NCBI GenBank assembly: GCA_049671305.1 | Contig: JBATUR010000097.1 | Coordinates: 41,539-105,538 of the forward strand | DNA from: CADCTM01 sp049671305 | Lineage (GTDB): Bacteria > Cyanobacteriota > Cyanobacteriia > Cyanobacteriales > Coleofasciculaceae | Direction of reading: 5' to 3' | DNA length: 64,000 nucleotides | Shown here: positions 26,224-36,410 of the stretch, piece after piece | Numbering within the stretch: position 1 is the stretch's first letter | Layout: each line of letters starts with the position of its first letter | Made by a program: the position numbers and the translations under genes | The notes under the pieces: model-generated | The model's input: the letters and a program-made list of their open reading frames with translations, nothing else | The model's database searches: none | Told to the model about the DNA's origin: nothing

Positions 26224-28533
26224 ATGGATACTGAACGCGACTATCAAAAGTTTCCACAACGTGACGATCAGCAGCAACAAGAAAGTGATCGCCAAATCCA
26301 ATATGAAGACGATGGCAATACCCTAGATTTAGGTTGGATTTTTGCCGTCGTGCGTCGTCGTGCCCCAGTTATGGCAGCAGCAGCACTGGTTTTGGGAGGC
26401 ATCTCAGGCGGTTTTATCGTTTGGAAAGCCAAATCAACTCCTGCCACATATAGAGGTTCGTTTCGTGTTTTGGTAGAACCTGTAACAGCAGAAGGGCGCT
26501 TGGCAAAACTGTCCTTACTAGCTCAAACTGGCAACAATACAGGTGCGTCGGAAATCTCTAGGTTAGGCATTGATAGCTCTGACTTAGTAGATTATGAAAC
26601 ACAAATTCGGGTAATGACTAGCCCGAAACTGATGGCACCGGTGGTGAAACAGCTACAAGCGAAATATCCAGAAATTAGTTACAACTCTCTGACTAATCAG
26701 CTTGAAATTGGTCGTGTTAGTTATGACAAAGATGGCAAACAACAAGGTACCAAAATTTTAGCAGTCAGCTATACCGACAGAGACCCAAATAAAATTAATT
26801 TTGTCTTGGAGCAACTGTCAAACGCTTATTTAAAATATAGTCTGCAAGAGCGTTTAAGTAGTCTAAATCAAGGTGTTCAATTTATTGACGCGCAACTGCC
26901 AGCGCTGCAAAAACGAGTCGATTTATTGCAAGGACAATTGCAAAAATTACGGCAGGACTATACCCTAAATGATCCAGACTCTACAGGCAGAGCCTTAACA
27001 GAGCAATCTCAGCGCATAAGAGAACAACGCGATGATGTGCGAGCGCAACTGGCTCAGATTAAATCCAACTATACCACTCGCCAAAGACAACTGGCAGACG
27101 ATAACACGATTTCTGTGTTGGCGGACGAAAGAAATCAAGCGGGAACTTATGATGAGCTGATTTCTCAGTTACAAAGGACAGAAGCTCAATTGGCACTACA
27201 GTCGTCGCGATTTACAGAGGATAGTCCGACGATCAAAGATTTACGGGAAAAGCAGCAAAATTTAAGAGATCTTTTGGCAAAAGAAGCCCAACGCAGTTTG
27301 GATAATGTTGCGGGTAAAATCGCGGAATTAGAAGCACGCGATCGCTCTTTGGCAATAGCTGAAGCTGAAGTTACCAAAAAAGTGCAAGAATATCCCTCAG
27401 TTATACGTCGCTATTCTGATTTAGAGCGAGAATTAAAAGTTGCCACCGATAGCCTCAAGCAATTTTTAGAAAAACGCGAAAACTTACAACTTGATGCTTC
27501 CCAGCGCGAAATTCCTTGGGAAATTATTGCTCCACCTGAGTTACCCCGCGATAAGACAAATCAGTTAATTCCAGCAACAGCTAAACAAACTAAACGTCAT
27601 TTAGGTATTGCTGCCGTTTTAAGTCTGCTTTTGGGCATCGGTATTGGTTTTGTGGTAGAAATTTTGCACACTGTCTTCCACAACCCGGATGAAATTAGAT
27701 CCGCAACTCGCCTGCGTCTGTTGGGAGTAATTCCTTTTGCTAAAGAACTCAAAAAACTTGACAAAAAAGCCAGAAGAAGCTTACCTGCATCTGGTCAAGC
27801 CAGCAGTCAGGCTTTAAGTCTAGTGCAGGGACAAGTTAGAGATGAACAAACCGCTTCCTTTTTTGAGGCTTTCCGCTCTTTATATACCAACATCCGCTTA
27901 TTGAGTTCTCGTAAACAGATTCATTCTTTGGTAATTGGTTCAGCCTTGGCAGGAGATGGTAAATCTAGCGTTGCCATACACCTAGCACAAACAGCCGCCG
28001 CGATCGGTCAGCGAGTTTTGTTGGTAGATGGTGATTTGCGTCGTCCTCAACTCCACACCCGCTTAGGCTTACCCAATACTCATGGACTCACAGATGTAAT
28101 TACCACTGACTTGAGTTTGAATGATGCAATTCAACGCTGTCCTTTAGCCGGTGGCATTGATGGTGAAAATGTCTCCGAAAATCTATTTGTGATGACCGCA
28201 GGGCAGCCAACACCAGACTCGATCAAACTGCTTTCCTCAGACAAAATGCAGTATCTGATGGAACAATTTCAAGCCTTTTTTGACTTAGTAATTTATGATA
28301 CGCCGCCGCTTTTGGGGCTGGCAGATGGCAATATTTTAGCGGCGAATACTGATGGCATTGTTTTAGTAGTTGGACTCGAAAAAACTGACCGCGCTCTACT
28401 GACAAAATCCTTGGACGGCTTGAAGATTTCTGGGGCTTCAGTTTTAGGTGTGGTTGCTAATAGCATCAAGGGCTATACCCCTGATGTTTACAATGCCTAT
28501 AATCGACCATATCAAACTGCTGGCAAGTCATAA
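26224..28533 (+). CDS. Wzc-like polysaccharide co-polymerase/tyrosine autokinase
   Basis: 769 residues. The first membrane helix is at about 50-72 and the second at about 460-485, flanking a Wzz domain with a long coiled coil (about 220-430). The cytoplasmic BY-kinase domain has a Walker A ALAGDGKSSVA (Gly-Asp-Gly rather than the usual Gly-Glu-Gly), Walker A' LLVDGDLRRPQ and Walker B VIYDTPP. The C-terminus has clustered tyrosines (GYTPDVYNAYNRPYQ), the usual autophosphorylation tail. The protein controls chain length and export of capsular or exopolysaccharide. A GGGAG sits somewhat far (about 14 bases) before the ATG at 26224. Confidence 0.9.
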   Translation: MDTERDYQKFPQRDDQQQQESDRQIQYEDDGNTLDLGWIFAVVRRRAPVMAAAALVLGGISGGFIVWKAKSTPATYRGSFRVLVEPVTAEGRLAKLSLLAQTGNNTGASEISRLGIDSSDLVDYETQIRVMTSPKLMAPVVKQLQAKYPEISYNSLTNQLEIGRVSYDKDGKQQGTKILAVSYTDRDPNKINFVLEQLSNAYLKYSLQERLSSLNQGVQFIDAQLPALQKRVDLLQGQLQKLRQDYTLNDPDSTGRALTEQSQRIREQRDDVRAQLAQIKSNYTTRQRQLADDNTISVLADERNQAGTYDELISQLQRTEAQLALQSSRFTEDSPTIKDLREKQQNLRDLLAKEAQRSLDNVAGKIAELEARDRSLAIAEAEVTKKVQEYPSVIRRYSDLERELKVATDSLKQFLEKRENLQLDASQREIPWEIIAPPELPRDKTNQLIPATAKQTKRHLGIAAVLSLLLGIGIGFVVEILHTVFHNPDEIRSATRLRLLGVIPFAKELKKLDKKARRSLPASGQASSQALSLVQGQVRDEQTASFFEAFRSLYTNIRLLSSRKQIHSLVIGSALAGDGKSSVAIHLAQTAAAIGQRVLLVDGDLRRPQLHTRLGLPNTHGLTDVITTDLSLNDAIQRCPLAGGIDGENVSENLFVMTAGQPTPDSIKLLSSDKMQYLMEQFQAFFDLVIYDTPPLLGLADGNILAANTDGIVLVVGLEKTDRALLTKSLDGLKISGASVLGVVANSIKGYTPDVYNAYNRPYQTAGKS

Positions 28534-28542
28534 ATTTGACAC

Positions 28543-28580
28543 TAAGATCCCCGACTTCACAGAAGAAGTCGGGGATCTTA
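28543..28580. terminator. 16-bp palindromic terminator between convergent genes
   Basis: TAAGATCCCCGACTTC pairs perfectly with GAAGTCGGGGATCTTA around the loop ACAGAA, ten bases after the kinase-gene stop and 21 before the end of the minus-strand gene at 28601. The word is also a widespread cyanobacterial palindrome, so it may be a repeat recruited as a bidirectional terminator. Confidence 0.75.
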
Positions 28581-28600
28581 ATCTTGATTACTTAGGTAAG

Positions 28601-29308
28601 TTAGTTGGCAGGACTTGGAGAAGCTGCGGGTAGCTGCACAATTCGTCCATCTAATTTTCGCGCCACATCACCAACGGCAACTTGGGGCGGTTTGCCGGTC
28701 GGGTACATCACAGCCGTAAAGCCGCCAGTAGCATCACGGCGAAAAGCCGCGATATCCATGCGTAAAGGCTGCCCTCTAGTTTCTAGTCCCACAGTGATGC
28801 CAGTAGACTTATTGGCTATATTATCTAAGCCCGTAAGAGTTTGATAGTCTGTTACCTTGATTTCTCCCATTTTTTTGAGGCGATCTCGTAACTGAGTTAG
28901 CATTCGTTGCTGAACTTCGGGTTTGGAGAGCTGCTGCATACTAGCATCAAAGCTTGCCTGCTGCGGTTGAGTGGGGATTTTGTTGGTAAACCCAAAGACA
29001 ACTTGGAAATCTTGGGGGTTGACGAAGGCAAAAAAGTTTTCTGGCTTGAGGTCGCCTTGTCCGATTTGTTGACCGAGTAGATCCAAGCGAGAGCTGAGTG
29101 TTGCCGCAATTTCGGGCGGAATTTCTCTAAATCCTGGAGGCAAATCTTGGAGGGTAAGGGTTGAGGCGGCTGGTATTGGCTCAACGGCAAGCTTGAGCAT
29201 AGTATCAGCGAGTCCCAGTTTAGCGATAGCTGGAGTAGCCGCTTGAGCAGGAAAAGCAAAAAGCAAGCCGAACAACAAACAAAGATTCAACGGTATTCTT
29301 TTTGGCAT
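28601..29308 (-). CDS. Exported cyanobacterial protein of unknown function
   Basis: 235 residues with a clear Sec signal peptide (LNLCLLFGLLFAFPAQA, cleavage near residue 23 at AQA-AT). The mature part begins with LGLADTMLKLAVEPIP and contains LQDLPPGFREIPPE, typical of a family of periplasmic cyanobacterial proteins without assigned function. No lipobox or membrane anchor. It converges on the tyrosine autokinase gene. Start ATG at 29308 gives the correct signal peptide. Confidence 0.75.
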   Translation of the reverse strand: MPKRIPLNLCLLFGLLFAFPAQAATPAIAKLGLADTMLKLAVEPIPAASTLTLQDLPPGFREIPPEIAATLSSRLDLLGQQIGQGDLKPENFFAFVNPQDFQVVFGFTNKIPTQPQQASFDASMQQLSKPEVQQRMLTQLRDRLKKMGEIKVTDYQTLTGLDNIANKSTGITVGLETRGQPLRMDIAAFRRDATGGFTAVMYPTGKPPQVAVGDVARKLDGRIVQLPAASPSPAN

Positions 29309-29893
29309 TTTGGCTTAGGGAAAAGGCTGGGATGGAACGAAGGACGAAAAGACAAAGCACAATGTTTCTTGTACTGCTATCGTACTATCCATTTTAGAGT
29401 GACCATCTGTTTCTCAAGACAAACAACCGCGATCCCAGGGTTACGGGTATTAACTTGTATTTAAATTCTTGCCAGATCAACCCAAGCTGAACTATAGTTT
29501 GTGGCAAAGACTAGAAATTAAAACATCTTTCTTAGGGATTAATTTCTCAATATTAAAAATTAAATAATAATCCCGGATGCAGTTCTGTTATGACTGTAAC
29601 TTGCATGATTGGGTTAAGGAGATCTTTCTTGCATCTTTTCAGCCAAGTACTTGAGCTTTGACTGAAGAGAAAGAAGTTGCTGTCTTTGGTTTGTGTTAAT
29701 GCTGCTAAAAATCAGGGTTTTTGAGAGCAGGATCTAGGAGAGTGGAAATTGACTTTTCTCTCGAACCAAGGAAGCTAGCTTTCACGATCTTGCTTAGATA
29801 GTGAATTATCCTTAACCTCTTTCACGCAAAATGAAGCGGGAAAAATACCCATATATTGCCGTCCAGGTTTGAAGGAGTGAAGGAGAGTATAGC
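29309..29893. other. Long divergent intergenic region
   Basis: 585 bases between two divergently transcribed envelope genes. I see no RNA gene, convincing frame or repeat; the right end carries the AGGAGAG ribosome-binding site (29881-29887) of the deacetylase gene. Confidence 0.5.
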
Positions 29894-30820
29894 GTGGCAA
29901 ATCGTCGTTTGTGTGGATGGCAACGTAGTTTATTAATTGGCTTAGTTGCCACTATTGTGAGTGTTATAGCAAGTTGTAGCTTGCGTATCGCTCATTCTGT
30001 CGATCAGGGCATTGTCATCTCAGCAAAGCTACCGGGGCATCATTTCCAACCTGACTTAGACTCGTCTCAGGTTAAAGCTTTAATGATTGATCCCAAGGAA
30101 TCTTATAGCAAAGTTGTTGCTCAATGGGCAAAGCTAGATAATCTTAAAATTCTCAACTTGCCAGTGCCGGCTCAGTTTCAAGGTAAAACGAGTCGTGAAG
30201 TTAAGCTCAAGGCTAATGCTGGCGCCAAAACATCAATAAAAGCGATCGCTTTAACTTTTGATGACGGTCCTTGGCCCAATACAACCTCTAAGATCCTCGC
30301 CACTCTCAAGCAACAAAAGGTAAAAGCTACCTTTTTTGTGATCGGCAAGCACGTCAAGCTTTATCCACAACTGATCAAACAAGTTGTAGCAGAAGGTCAT
30401 ACGGTCGGCAACCACACTTGGAGTCATGAATATGGTTTTTATAGTCAAGCCGCCGCAGCTCGTGAACTAGATGAAACGGCTAAATTAGTTTATAAAACCA
30501 CGGGCGTTAAGACAGTTTTATTTAGACCACCAGCAGGTATTTTAAATAATGGTTTAGTGGCTACTGCCCAAGCGAAAAAGTATGCCGTGATTATGTGGTC
30601 AGTAGACTCTAGAGACTGGCACTACCGAGGCAGTACCTCAAAGGCATTGGTTGAGAGTGTGCTGAAGGAGGCTAAACCAGGAGGGATCATCTTGATGCAT
30701 GATGGTGGAGGCGATCGCACAACCACAGTACAAGCACTTCCCCAAATCATCACCCAACTAAAAAAGCAGGGCTATACTTTTGTCAGCGTTCCAGAACTTT
30801 TGGAAATAGGTAAGGTGTAA
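29894..30820 (+). CDS. Polysaccharide deacetylase (NodB homology)
   Basis: 308 residues from GTG 29894, supported by AGGAGAG at 29881-29887. An N-terminal hydrophobic segment (about 13-30, ending in SC) is a signal anchor or lipoprotein-like signal. The NodB domain runs from about 115 to 300: TFDDGPW (metal Asp), HTVGNHTWSHE (metal His pair), RPPAG, WSVDSRDW and the terminal HDGGGDRTTTV. All five carbohydrate-esterase family 4 motifs are present, so metal-dependent removal of N-acetyl groups from peptidoglycan or another polysaccharide is expected, outside the inner membrane. Confidence 0.9.
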   Translation: MANRRLCGWQRSLLIGLVATIVSVIASCSLRIAHSVDQGIVISAKLPGHHFQPDLDSSQVKALMIDPKESYSKVVAQWAKLDNLKILNLPVPAQFQGKTSREVKLKANAGAKTSIKAIALTFDDGPWPNTTSKILATLKQQKVKATFFVIGKHVKLYPQLIKQVVAEGHTVGNHTWSHEYGFYSQAAAARELDETAKLVYKTTGVKTVLFRPPAGILNNGLVATAQAKKYAVIMWSVDSRDWHYRGSTSKALVESVLKEAKPGGIILMHDGGGDRTTTVQALPQIITQLKKQGYTFVSVPELLEIGKV

Positions 30821-30871
30821 TTGGGAATTTATATTTGTTTCTAGAAAATTCACCTAACTGCTCAAAAAAAA

Positions 30872-30911
30872 GGCTCGAAGCCCAGGGTTTAACGTCCCAA
30901 AACTTCGAGCC
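30872..30911 (-). terminator. Rho-independent terminator of the Fd-GOGAT gene
   Basis: On the minus strand GGCTCGAAG and CTTCGAGCC close a 22-base loop and are followed at once by eight T residues. It lies 67 bases after the stop codon of the glutamate synthase gene. Confidence 0.8.
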
Positions 30912-30977
30912 AAATATTGAGAAAATTAAAGCAAAGTCCTCCTTAGTTGGGAGTTCTTGCCGCAGTTTCCCTTAAAC

Positions 30978-33900
30978 CTACTGAACCGGAGTCAACTCTC
31001 TTGTCTCCACAGTATTCTGATTCGCTTCTGGGCTGTCTGCCTCGGAAGGTGGTACAACTTGCCAGAATTTCGGTAAATATTCTGACCAATTCTCCAAAAT
31101 TGCCTTAGCTTTTGGGCTATTGGTGTGTTCAGCATGGGCTTGAATTAACTCTTTTAGCTGTTGCTCACCTGCAGGTGCTGTTACCCGTTGCATCTTGACA
31201 ATTTCCGGGTTGACTTTGGCGGCAAAACTCTTGTCTTCATCTAAGAAATACGCCAGTCCTCCAGTCATTCCCGCGCCAACATTACGACCAACATTACCCA
31301 AAACCACGATCACACCACCTGTCATGTATTCACAACAGTGGTCGCCTGCCCCCTCAATTACCGCTTTACCTGTGGAGTTGCGGACGCCAAAACGCTCCCC
31401 AGCACCGCCGTTGGCGAACAAAAAGCCGCCTGTTGCGCCGTACAAGCAAGTATTACCAACTATCACGTTTTTCGCGACATCATAGCTGGCAGCTGCGGGG
31501 GGTTTGATGATGATTTGACCACCATGCATTCCCTTGCCTACATAGTCGTTGGCTTCACCTTCTAAAATTAAGGTCATTCCTGGCAAGTTGAAGGCACCAA
31601 AGCTTTGACCTGCAGCTCCTTGGAATTTTAGGGTAATTTGTCCCTCAAAGCCAGTGTTGCCATATTTTTTGGCGATCGCACCAGCAAGGCGTGCTCCTAC
31701 TGTTCTGTCGGTATTGACAATAGCCAGATTTTGTGTAGCTGTACCTTGTTGCTCAATAGCGCGTTGAATTTCCGCATCAGCAAGCAAGCTGTCATCTAAT
31801 ACTGGACCATTGCTGTGAACTGCTTCGTGTTGTAAGAAGGAGCGATCGCCCTTTGTATCCGGTAACTTGGTTAAGCAATTCAAGTTCAGCGCCGCCGTCT
31901 TCACCAACTCAACGCCTTCTCGCACCTTCAAGATATCAGCACGACCGATAATTTCTGTCAACGAACGATAACCCAAATGTGCCAAAAGCGATCGCACTTC
32001 TTCCGCCACAAAGTAGAAGAAATTCACCACTTGCTCTGGTATGCCTGGAAAGCGTGCTCGTAGATGTTCCTGCTGCGTTGCTACCCCAACTGGGCAGTTA
32101 TTAGTGTGGCAAACTCGCGCCATGATACAACCTTCAGCAATCATTGCCACCGAGCCGAAGCCATATTCTTCAGCACCCATTAAGGCTGCCATGATTACAT
32201 CCCAACCGGTTTTGAAGCCGCCGTCTGCCCGTAGCAAAACGCGCCCGCGCAAGCCATTTTCCATCAACACCCGGTGTACTTCCGTCACCCCCAATTCCCA
32301 AGGACTACCTGCGTGTTTAATCGAACTTAAGGGGGATGCACCAGTACCGCCATCATGACCAGAAATTTGGATAACATCAGCATTCGCCTTTGCCACCCCA
32401 GCCGCAACGGTACCAATACCAATTTCTGCCACCAGTTTCACCGACACCTTAGCCACAGGATTAATTTGATGCAGGTCAAAAATCAACTGCGCCAAATCCT
32501 CAATTGAATAAATATCATGATGAGGAGGTGGTGAAATTAAGGAAACTCCAGGCTTTGAGCGCCGCAGCATGGCGATATAAGGGCTAACTTTTGGACCCGG
32601 CAACTGTCCACCTTCTCCAGGTTTTGCGCCTTGAGCCATCTTAATTTCTAGTTGCTTGGCATTGATTAAATACTCTGGCGTGACGCCAAAGCGTCCTGAT
32701 GCCACTTGTTTAATGGCGGAACTTGCCGTATCGCCATTTTTCAAGCCCTTGAGGTGGGGAAGTAGTGGGGAATGTCCAGTTTCATCCACATCATCCAAGA
32801 CTTTAAAGCGCACTGGATCTTCGCCACCTTCGCCAGAGTTAGATTTGCCGCCAATGCGGTTCATGGCAATGGCAAGAGTTTCGTGGGCTTCCCGTGAGAG
32901 GGAACCGAGGGACATTGCACCAGTACAGAAGCGTTGCACAATTTCGGCGACGGGTTCGACTTCCTCTAGTGGGATGGCAGGGCGATCGCTATTTAAGTCC
33001 AACAAATCCCGTAGCGCCGTTGGTTGCCGTTGCTCGAACAACTTTTGATAAAGCTGATAATGGTCATAACTCCCAGAAGCTAAGGCTTTATGCAATGCCT
33101 TAGACATCTCCGGGCTATTCATGTGATACTCACCACGCGGTTTGGAATTGACGAAGCCGTAATTTTCTAGCTTCTTACCGCTCAATTCTGGGAAGGCTTT
33201 GACGTGGAAAGAGAGGACTTCTTGCGCCAACTCTGCCACACTCAAACCACCTAGCCGCGAAGCGGTACCATAAAAACCCAATTTTAGCAAGTCATTCCCA
33301 ATACCAATTGCCTCAAAAATCTGTGCCGCTTGGTAAGAAGTCAGCAAAGAAATCCCCATTTTGGAGAGAATTTTCAACAAACCTGCTTCTAGCGCCGCCT
33401 GGTAGTTTTTCTGAGCTTTTTCTGCAGTAATTGACTTCAGCTTGCCGTTTGCCATCAACTTCTGAGTCTTGGGATCAGCTACCCACTGACGCACCGACTC
33501 CAAAGCCAAATAAGGACAAATTGCCGACGCGCCATAACCAATTAGGCAGGCAAAATGATGAGTACTCCAGCATTGCGCCGTATCGACAATTAAAGATGCC
33601 TTCATCCGCAACCCCTGCCCAATCAAATGATGATGCACCGCACCCACGGCTAAAAGCGGCGGAATGTAGCTTTCATCTTCACTCAAAAGACCACCACTTC
33701 TGTCACTTAAAACCAGAATCTTTTTGCCTGCTTTGACTGCCTCAACCGCTTTGTCACACAAATTACGGACAGCCTTTTCTAATCCTTGGGGACCTGTGGT
33801 GATCGCAAAAAGCGTGGAAAGTTCAGCCGTTTCAAAGCCAGATTTTTTCACCACTTCCAAGTCAGCTTCGTTGAGGAAAGGCGTTTCTAGCTTTAACAAC

Positions 33901-35636
33901 CGCGCATATTCTGGCGAGACTTCTAGTAAATTGCCTCGTTCTCCCAGTTGTATTGTCAAGGACATCACCAAACTTTCCCGCAAAGGATCAATTGGTGGGT
34001 TAGTCACCTGAGCAAAGCGCTGTTTGAAGTAATCGTAGAGCAAGCGCGGCTTGGTTGAGAGAATTGCTAAAGGTATATCATCGCCCATGCAAAAAGTTGG
34101 TTCTTTACCGGTAATGGTCATCGGTTGGATGATCATTTCTACATCTTCGGCGTTGTAACCAAAGGCAGTTTGCTGACGTAATAAGACTGAGGCTTCCAGA
34201 GTTGGAGTATCAGCAAAAGGTTGTGGTGTCAATACTTCTCGATACTCTTGCAACCATTTTCCATAGGGTTGGGACTTGGCAACTCGCTGCTTAATTTCCC
34301 AATTTTTCAAGATTTCCTGGCTTTCTAAGTCCACGACAATCATTTGCCCTGGTCCCAAGCGCCCTTTTTCGATAATCGACGCTTCTGGTAGGTCTACAAC
34401 TCCGGCTTCTGAAGCGACGACAATATAGCCATCATTGGTAATGCTATAACGAGCCGGTCGTAGTCCGTTGCGGTCAAGAGTTGCTCCCACTATCTTGCCG
34501 TCACTGAATACTAGTAACGCAGGTCCATCCCAAGGTTCTTGGATGCCGTTGTTGTATTCGTAAAAATCAACAATTTCCGGGTATTTTTCTAAATCTGGCT
34601 GATTTTTATAAGCCTCTGGCACCATCATCATCAAGGCTTCAACGGGGCTACGTCCAGAGCACACCAACAATTCCAGCACGTTGTCTAAGTTGGCTGAGTC
34701 GCTGCTGTCGGCGTTGACAGTTGGCTTGAGGTCGTTGAAAGCGTCTGAGTTGGCTGGTCCCCAGAGTGGATGATTCAAATCTGCCTCACGGGCGGTCATC
34801 CAGTTGATGTTACCCAGTACGGTGTTAATTTCGCCGTTGTGTCCCAATAAGCGCATCGGTTGCGCCAGGGGCCATTTGGGCATGGTGTTGGTGCTAAAGC
34901 GTCGATGATAGACGGCAAAGGCGCTACAGTAATCTGGATTTTTTAAATCAAGATAAAATTCTCCCAGCACTGAGGAACGTACCATGCCTTTGTAAACAAT
35001 GGTGCGGTTGGAGAATGAGCAGATGTATATGTCTTCAGACCACTTGAGTGTGCCATCCAAATCCAAGGCTTTACCAATGCGCCGCCTTGCCATATATAAG
35101 GCACGTTCGAGTTCGTCGCCCTGTAGATTGGGGGATGCTACTATTACTTGTTCAATTTGCGGTTGATTTTCGCGGGCTTGAATGCCGAGAACCGACTCTT
35201 GTACGGGTACAACACGCCAGCCTAATACTGTTAAGTTTTCGCCGCTCAAAACTGCTTCGACTATGGCGCGGGCTTTTTTGACAAGACTTTCTTCTTGTGG
35301 TAGAAAAACCATGCCTATACCCAAATTTTCTCTAGGCGGCATTTCTATGGCGGCTTGTGTAAACCACTCTTCTATTAGTTGCCAAGGAATGGCGGTCATG
35401 ACACCCGCACCATCTCCTGAGTCTTGGTCAGCACTACAGCCACCCCGGTGTTCTAAACACCCCAAGGCAGATAAAGATTGTTCAATTAGCTTGTGAGTGG
35501 CAATACCTGCAACGGAGGCAATGAAGCCAACACCACAAGCGTCTCGTTCTTCCACCAACCATCGTTGACCGGCATAAGGAATTTCTTCTTGATGCCAATT
35601 TGATTGTTGGTTTTGTCTGATGCTCCTGTTATTCAT
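30978..35636 (-). CDS. glsF: Ferredoxin-dependent glutamate synthase
   Basis: About 1552 residues, the expected size for Fd-GOGAT. The N-terminal nucleophile Cys is in ERDACGVGFIASVAG, so about 33 residues would be removed in maturation. The FMN-binding central domain has GEGGEDPVRF and SGHDGGTGASPLSSIKHAG, and the 3Fe-4S cluster cysteines are in CIMARVCHTNNCPVG. The C-terminal beta-helix repeats GGxGxRFGVRN and GGVIVVLG are present. It makes two glutamates from glutamine and 2-oxoglutarate using photosynthetic ferredoxin. A GTG at 35648 adds four residues; I use the ATG at 35636. Confidence 0.97.
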   Translation of the reverse strand: MNNRSIRQNQQSNWHQEEIPYAGQRWLVEERDACGVGFIASVAGIATHKLIEQSLSALGCLEHRGGCSADQDSGDGAGVMTAIPWQLIEEWFTQAAIEMPPRENLGIGMVFLPQEESLVKKARAIVEAVLSGENLTVLGWRVVPVQESVLGIQARENQPQIEQVIVASPNLQGDELERALYMARRRIGKALDLDGTLKWSEDIYICSFSNRTIVYKGMVRSSVLGEFYLDLKNPDYCSAFAVYHRRFSTNTMPKWPLAQPMRLLGHNGEINTVLGNINWMTAREADLNHPLWGPANSDAFNDLKPTVNADSSDSANLDNVLELLVCSGRSPVEALMMMVPEAYKNQPDLEKYPEIVDFYEYNNGIQEPWDGPALLVFSDGKIVGATLDRNGLRPARYSITNDGYIVVASEAGVVDLPEASIIEKGRLGPGQMIVVDLESQEILKNWEIKQRVAKSQPYGKWLQEYREVLTPQPFADTPTLEASVLLRQQTAFGYNAEDVEMIIQPMTITGKEPTFCMGDDIPLAILSTKPRLLYDYFKQRFAQVTNPPIDPLRESLVMSLTIQLGERGNLLEVSPEYARLLKLETPFLNEADLEVVKKSGFETAELSTLFAITTGPQGLEKAVRNLCDKAVEAVKAGKKILVLSDRSGGLLSEDESYIPPLLAVGAVHHHLIGQGLRMKASLIVDTAQCWSTHHFACLIGYGASAICPYLALESVRQWVADPKTQKLMANGKLKSITAEKAQKNYQAALEAGLLKILSKMGISLLTSYQAAQIFEAIGIGNDLLKLGFYGTASRLGGLSVAELAQEVLSFHVKAFPELSGKKLENYGFVNSKPRGEYHMNSPEMSKALHKALASGSYDHYQLYQKLFEQRQPTALRDLLDLNSDRPAIPLEEVEPVAEIVQRFCTGAMSLGSLSREAHETLAIAMNRIGGKSNSGEGGEDPVRFKVLDDVDETGHSPLLPHLKGLKNGDTASSAIKQVASGRFGVTPEYLINAKQLEIKMAQGAKPGEGGQLPGPKVSPYIAMLRRSKPGVSLISPPPHHDIYSIEDLAQLIFDLHQINPVAKVSVKLVAEIGIGTVAAGVAKANADVIQISGHDGGTGASPLSSIKHAGSPWELGVTEVHRVLMENGLRGRVLLRADGGFKTGWDVIMAALMGAEEYGFGSVAMIAEGCIMARVCHTNNCPVGVATQQEHLRARFPGIPEQVVNFFYFVAEEVRSLLAHLGYRSLTEIIGRADILKVREGVELVKTAALNLNCLTKLPDTKGDRSFLQHEAVHSNGPVLDDSLLADAEIQRAIEQQGTATQNLAIVNTDRTVGARLAGAIAKKYGNTGFEGQITLKFQGAAGQSFGAFNLPGMTLILEGEANDYVGKGMHGGQIIIKPPAAASYDVAKNVIVGNTCLYGATGGFLFANGGAGERFGVRNSTGKAVIEGAGDHCCEYMTGGVIVVLGNVGRNVGAGMTGGLAYFLDEDKSFAAKVNPEIVKMQRVTAPAGEQQLKELIQAHAEHTNSPKAKAILENWSEYLPKFWQVVPPSEADSPEANQNTVETRELTPVQ

Positions 35637-36410
35637 CGAATCATTCACGGTTTTTTACGCTATACAAATTTACGAACTTTACGGATTGAAACCTGTTAAC
35701 TTGGTAGCAGATTTGCACTTATCTTCTACAAAAGTGAAAAATTAGAAACAATTGATGTCATTGGTTGGTCTACTCTTTAGCGTCTGGTAATTCTAAGCAA
35801 TGCTTTTGACCTCCAAATCGGCAGTTAATATTAAGCGATCGCCTCAAGTTAAGATGGCATGGTTGACTGTATGAAAGAGCAAGCTGTGCTTCAATTATCA
35901 AAATCAAAGTAACTCATAAGAGTGGTGATCAATGTAATAAAGGAATTGGGTGCTTGAGGTAAGTACAAAGAAACTTAAAATCAGACGCCGACAGTGTGCC
36001 AAATCAACGCTATTAAATCGACAGAGTAGCCATATTATCGGAAATGCTCTACTCTAGCAATCCCTGGTTAGTAAGAAACTTACTTGTAACTTTTCATACA
36101 GAAACCTTACTGAATTTCTGTATTACCAACTATAGATGCTGTAGCTAAGATTACTAAAACCTGTTCTTAGCAACATCATCTTTTTGGGAAGACTGATGCC
36201 TTCACAAGATATTTTTCACTGCCTGATCAGGCGCCGAAAAGTTTTCCAGTTGGTTTAAGTGAAGTTAGATCCTTCAAGAATTGTTAATTTCTATTATGAA
36301 GCGTAAATTGAGCAAAAGCGTTAAATCATATTGATTATTTCTAGCTTGGTTACTCCAGGCTGAAAGTATAAACTACTACAAACCTAAAGTTCAGTTGCAG
36401 AGGCTACCCC
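35637..36410. other. Long divergent intergenic region
   Basis: 774 bases between glsF (minus) and the glycosidase gene (plus). It holds one HIP1 site near 35835, a small perfect hairpin GTAAG-AAA-CTTAC at 36071-36083 and a GTAN8TAC word at 36086-36099 that is compatible with NtcA but not well placed. No gene was found. Confidence 0.5.

Noticed and set aside
29243..29464. 73-codon plus-strand frame
   Set aside because: Overlaps the signal-peptide end of the exported protein gene and shows no family features.
36071..36083. GTAAG-AAA-CTTAC hairpin
   Set aside because: Only five pairs; too small to claim a function.
36086..36099. GTAN8TAC word resembling an NtcA site near glsF and the glycosidase gene
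   Set aside because: About 16 such words are expected by chance in a window this size, the -10 downstream is poor and it lies about 450 bases from glsF.
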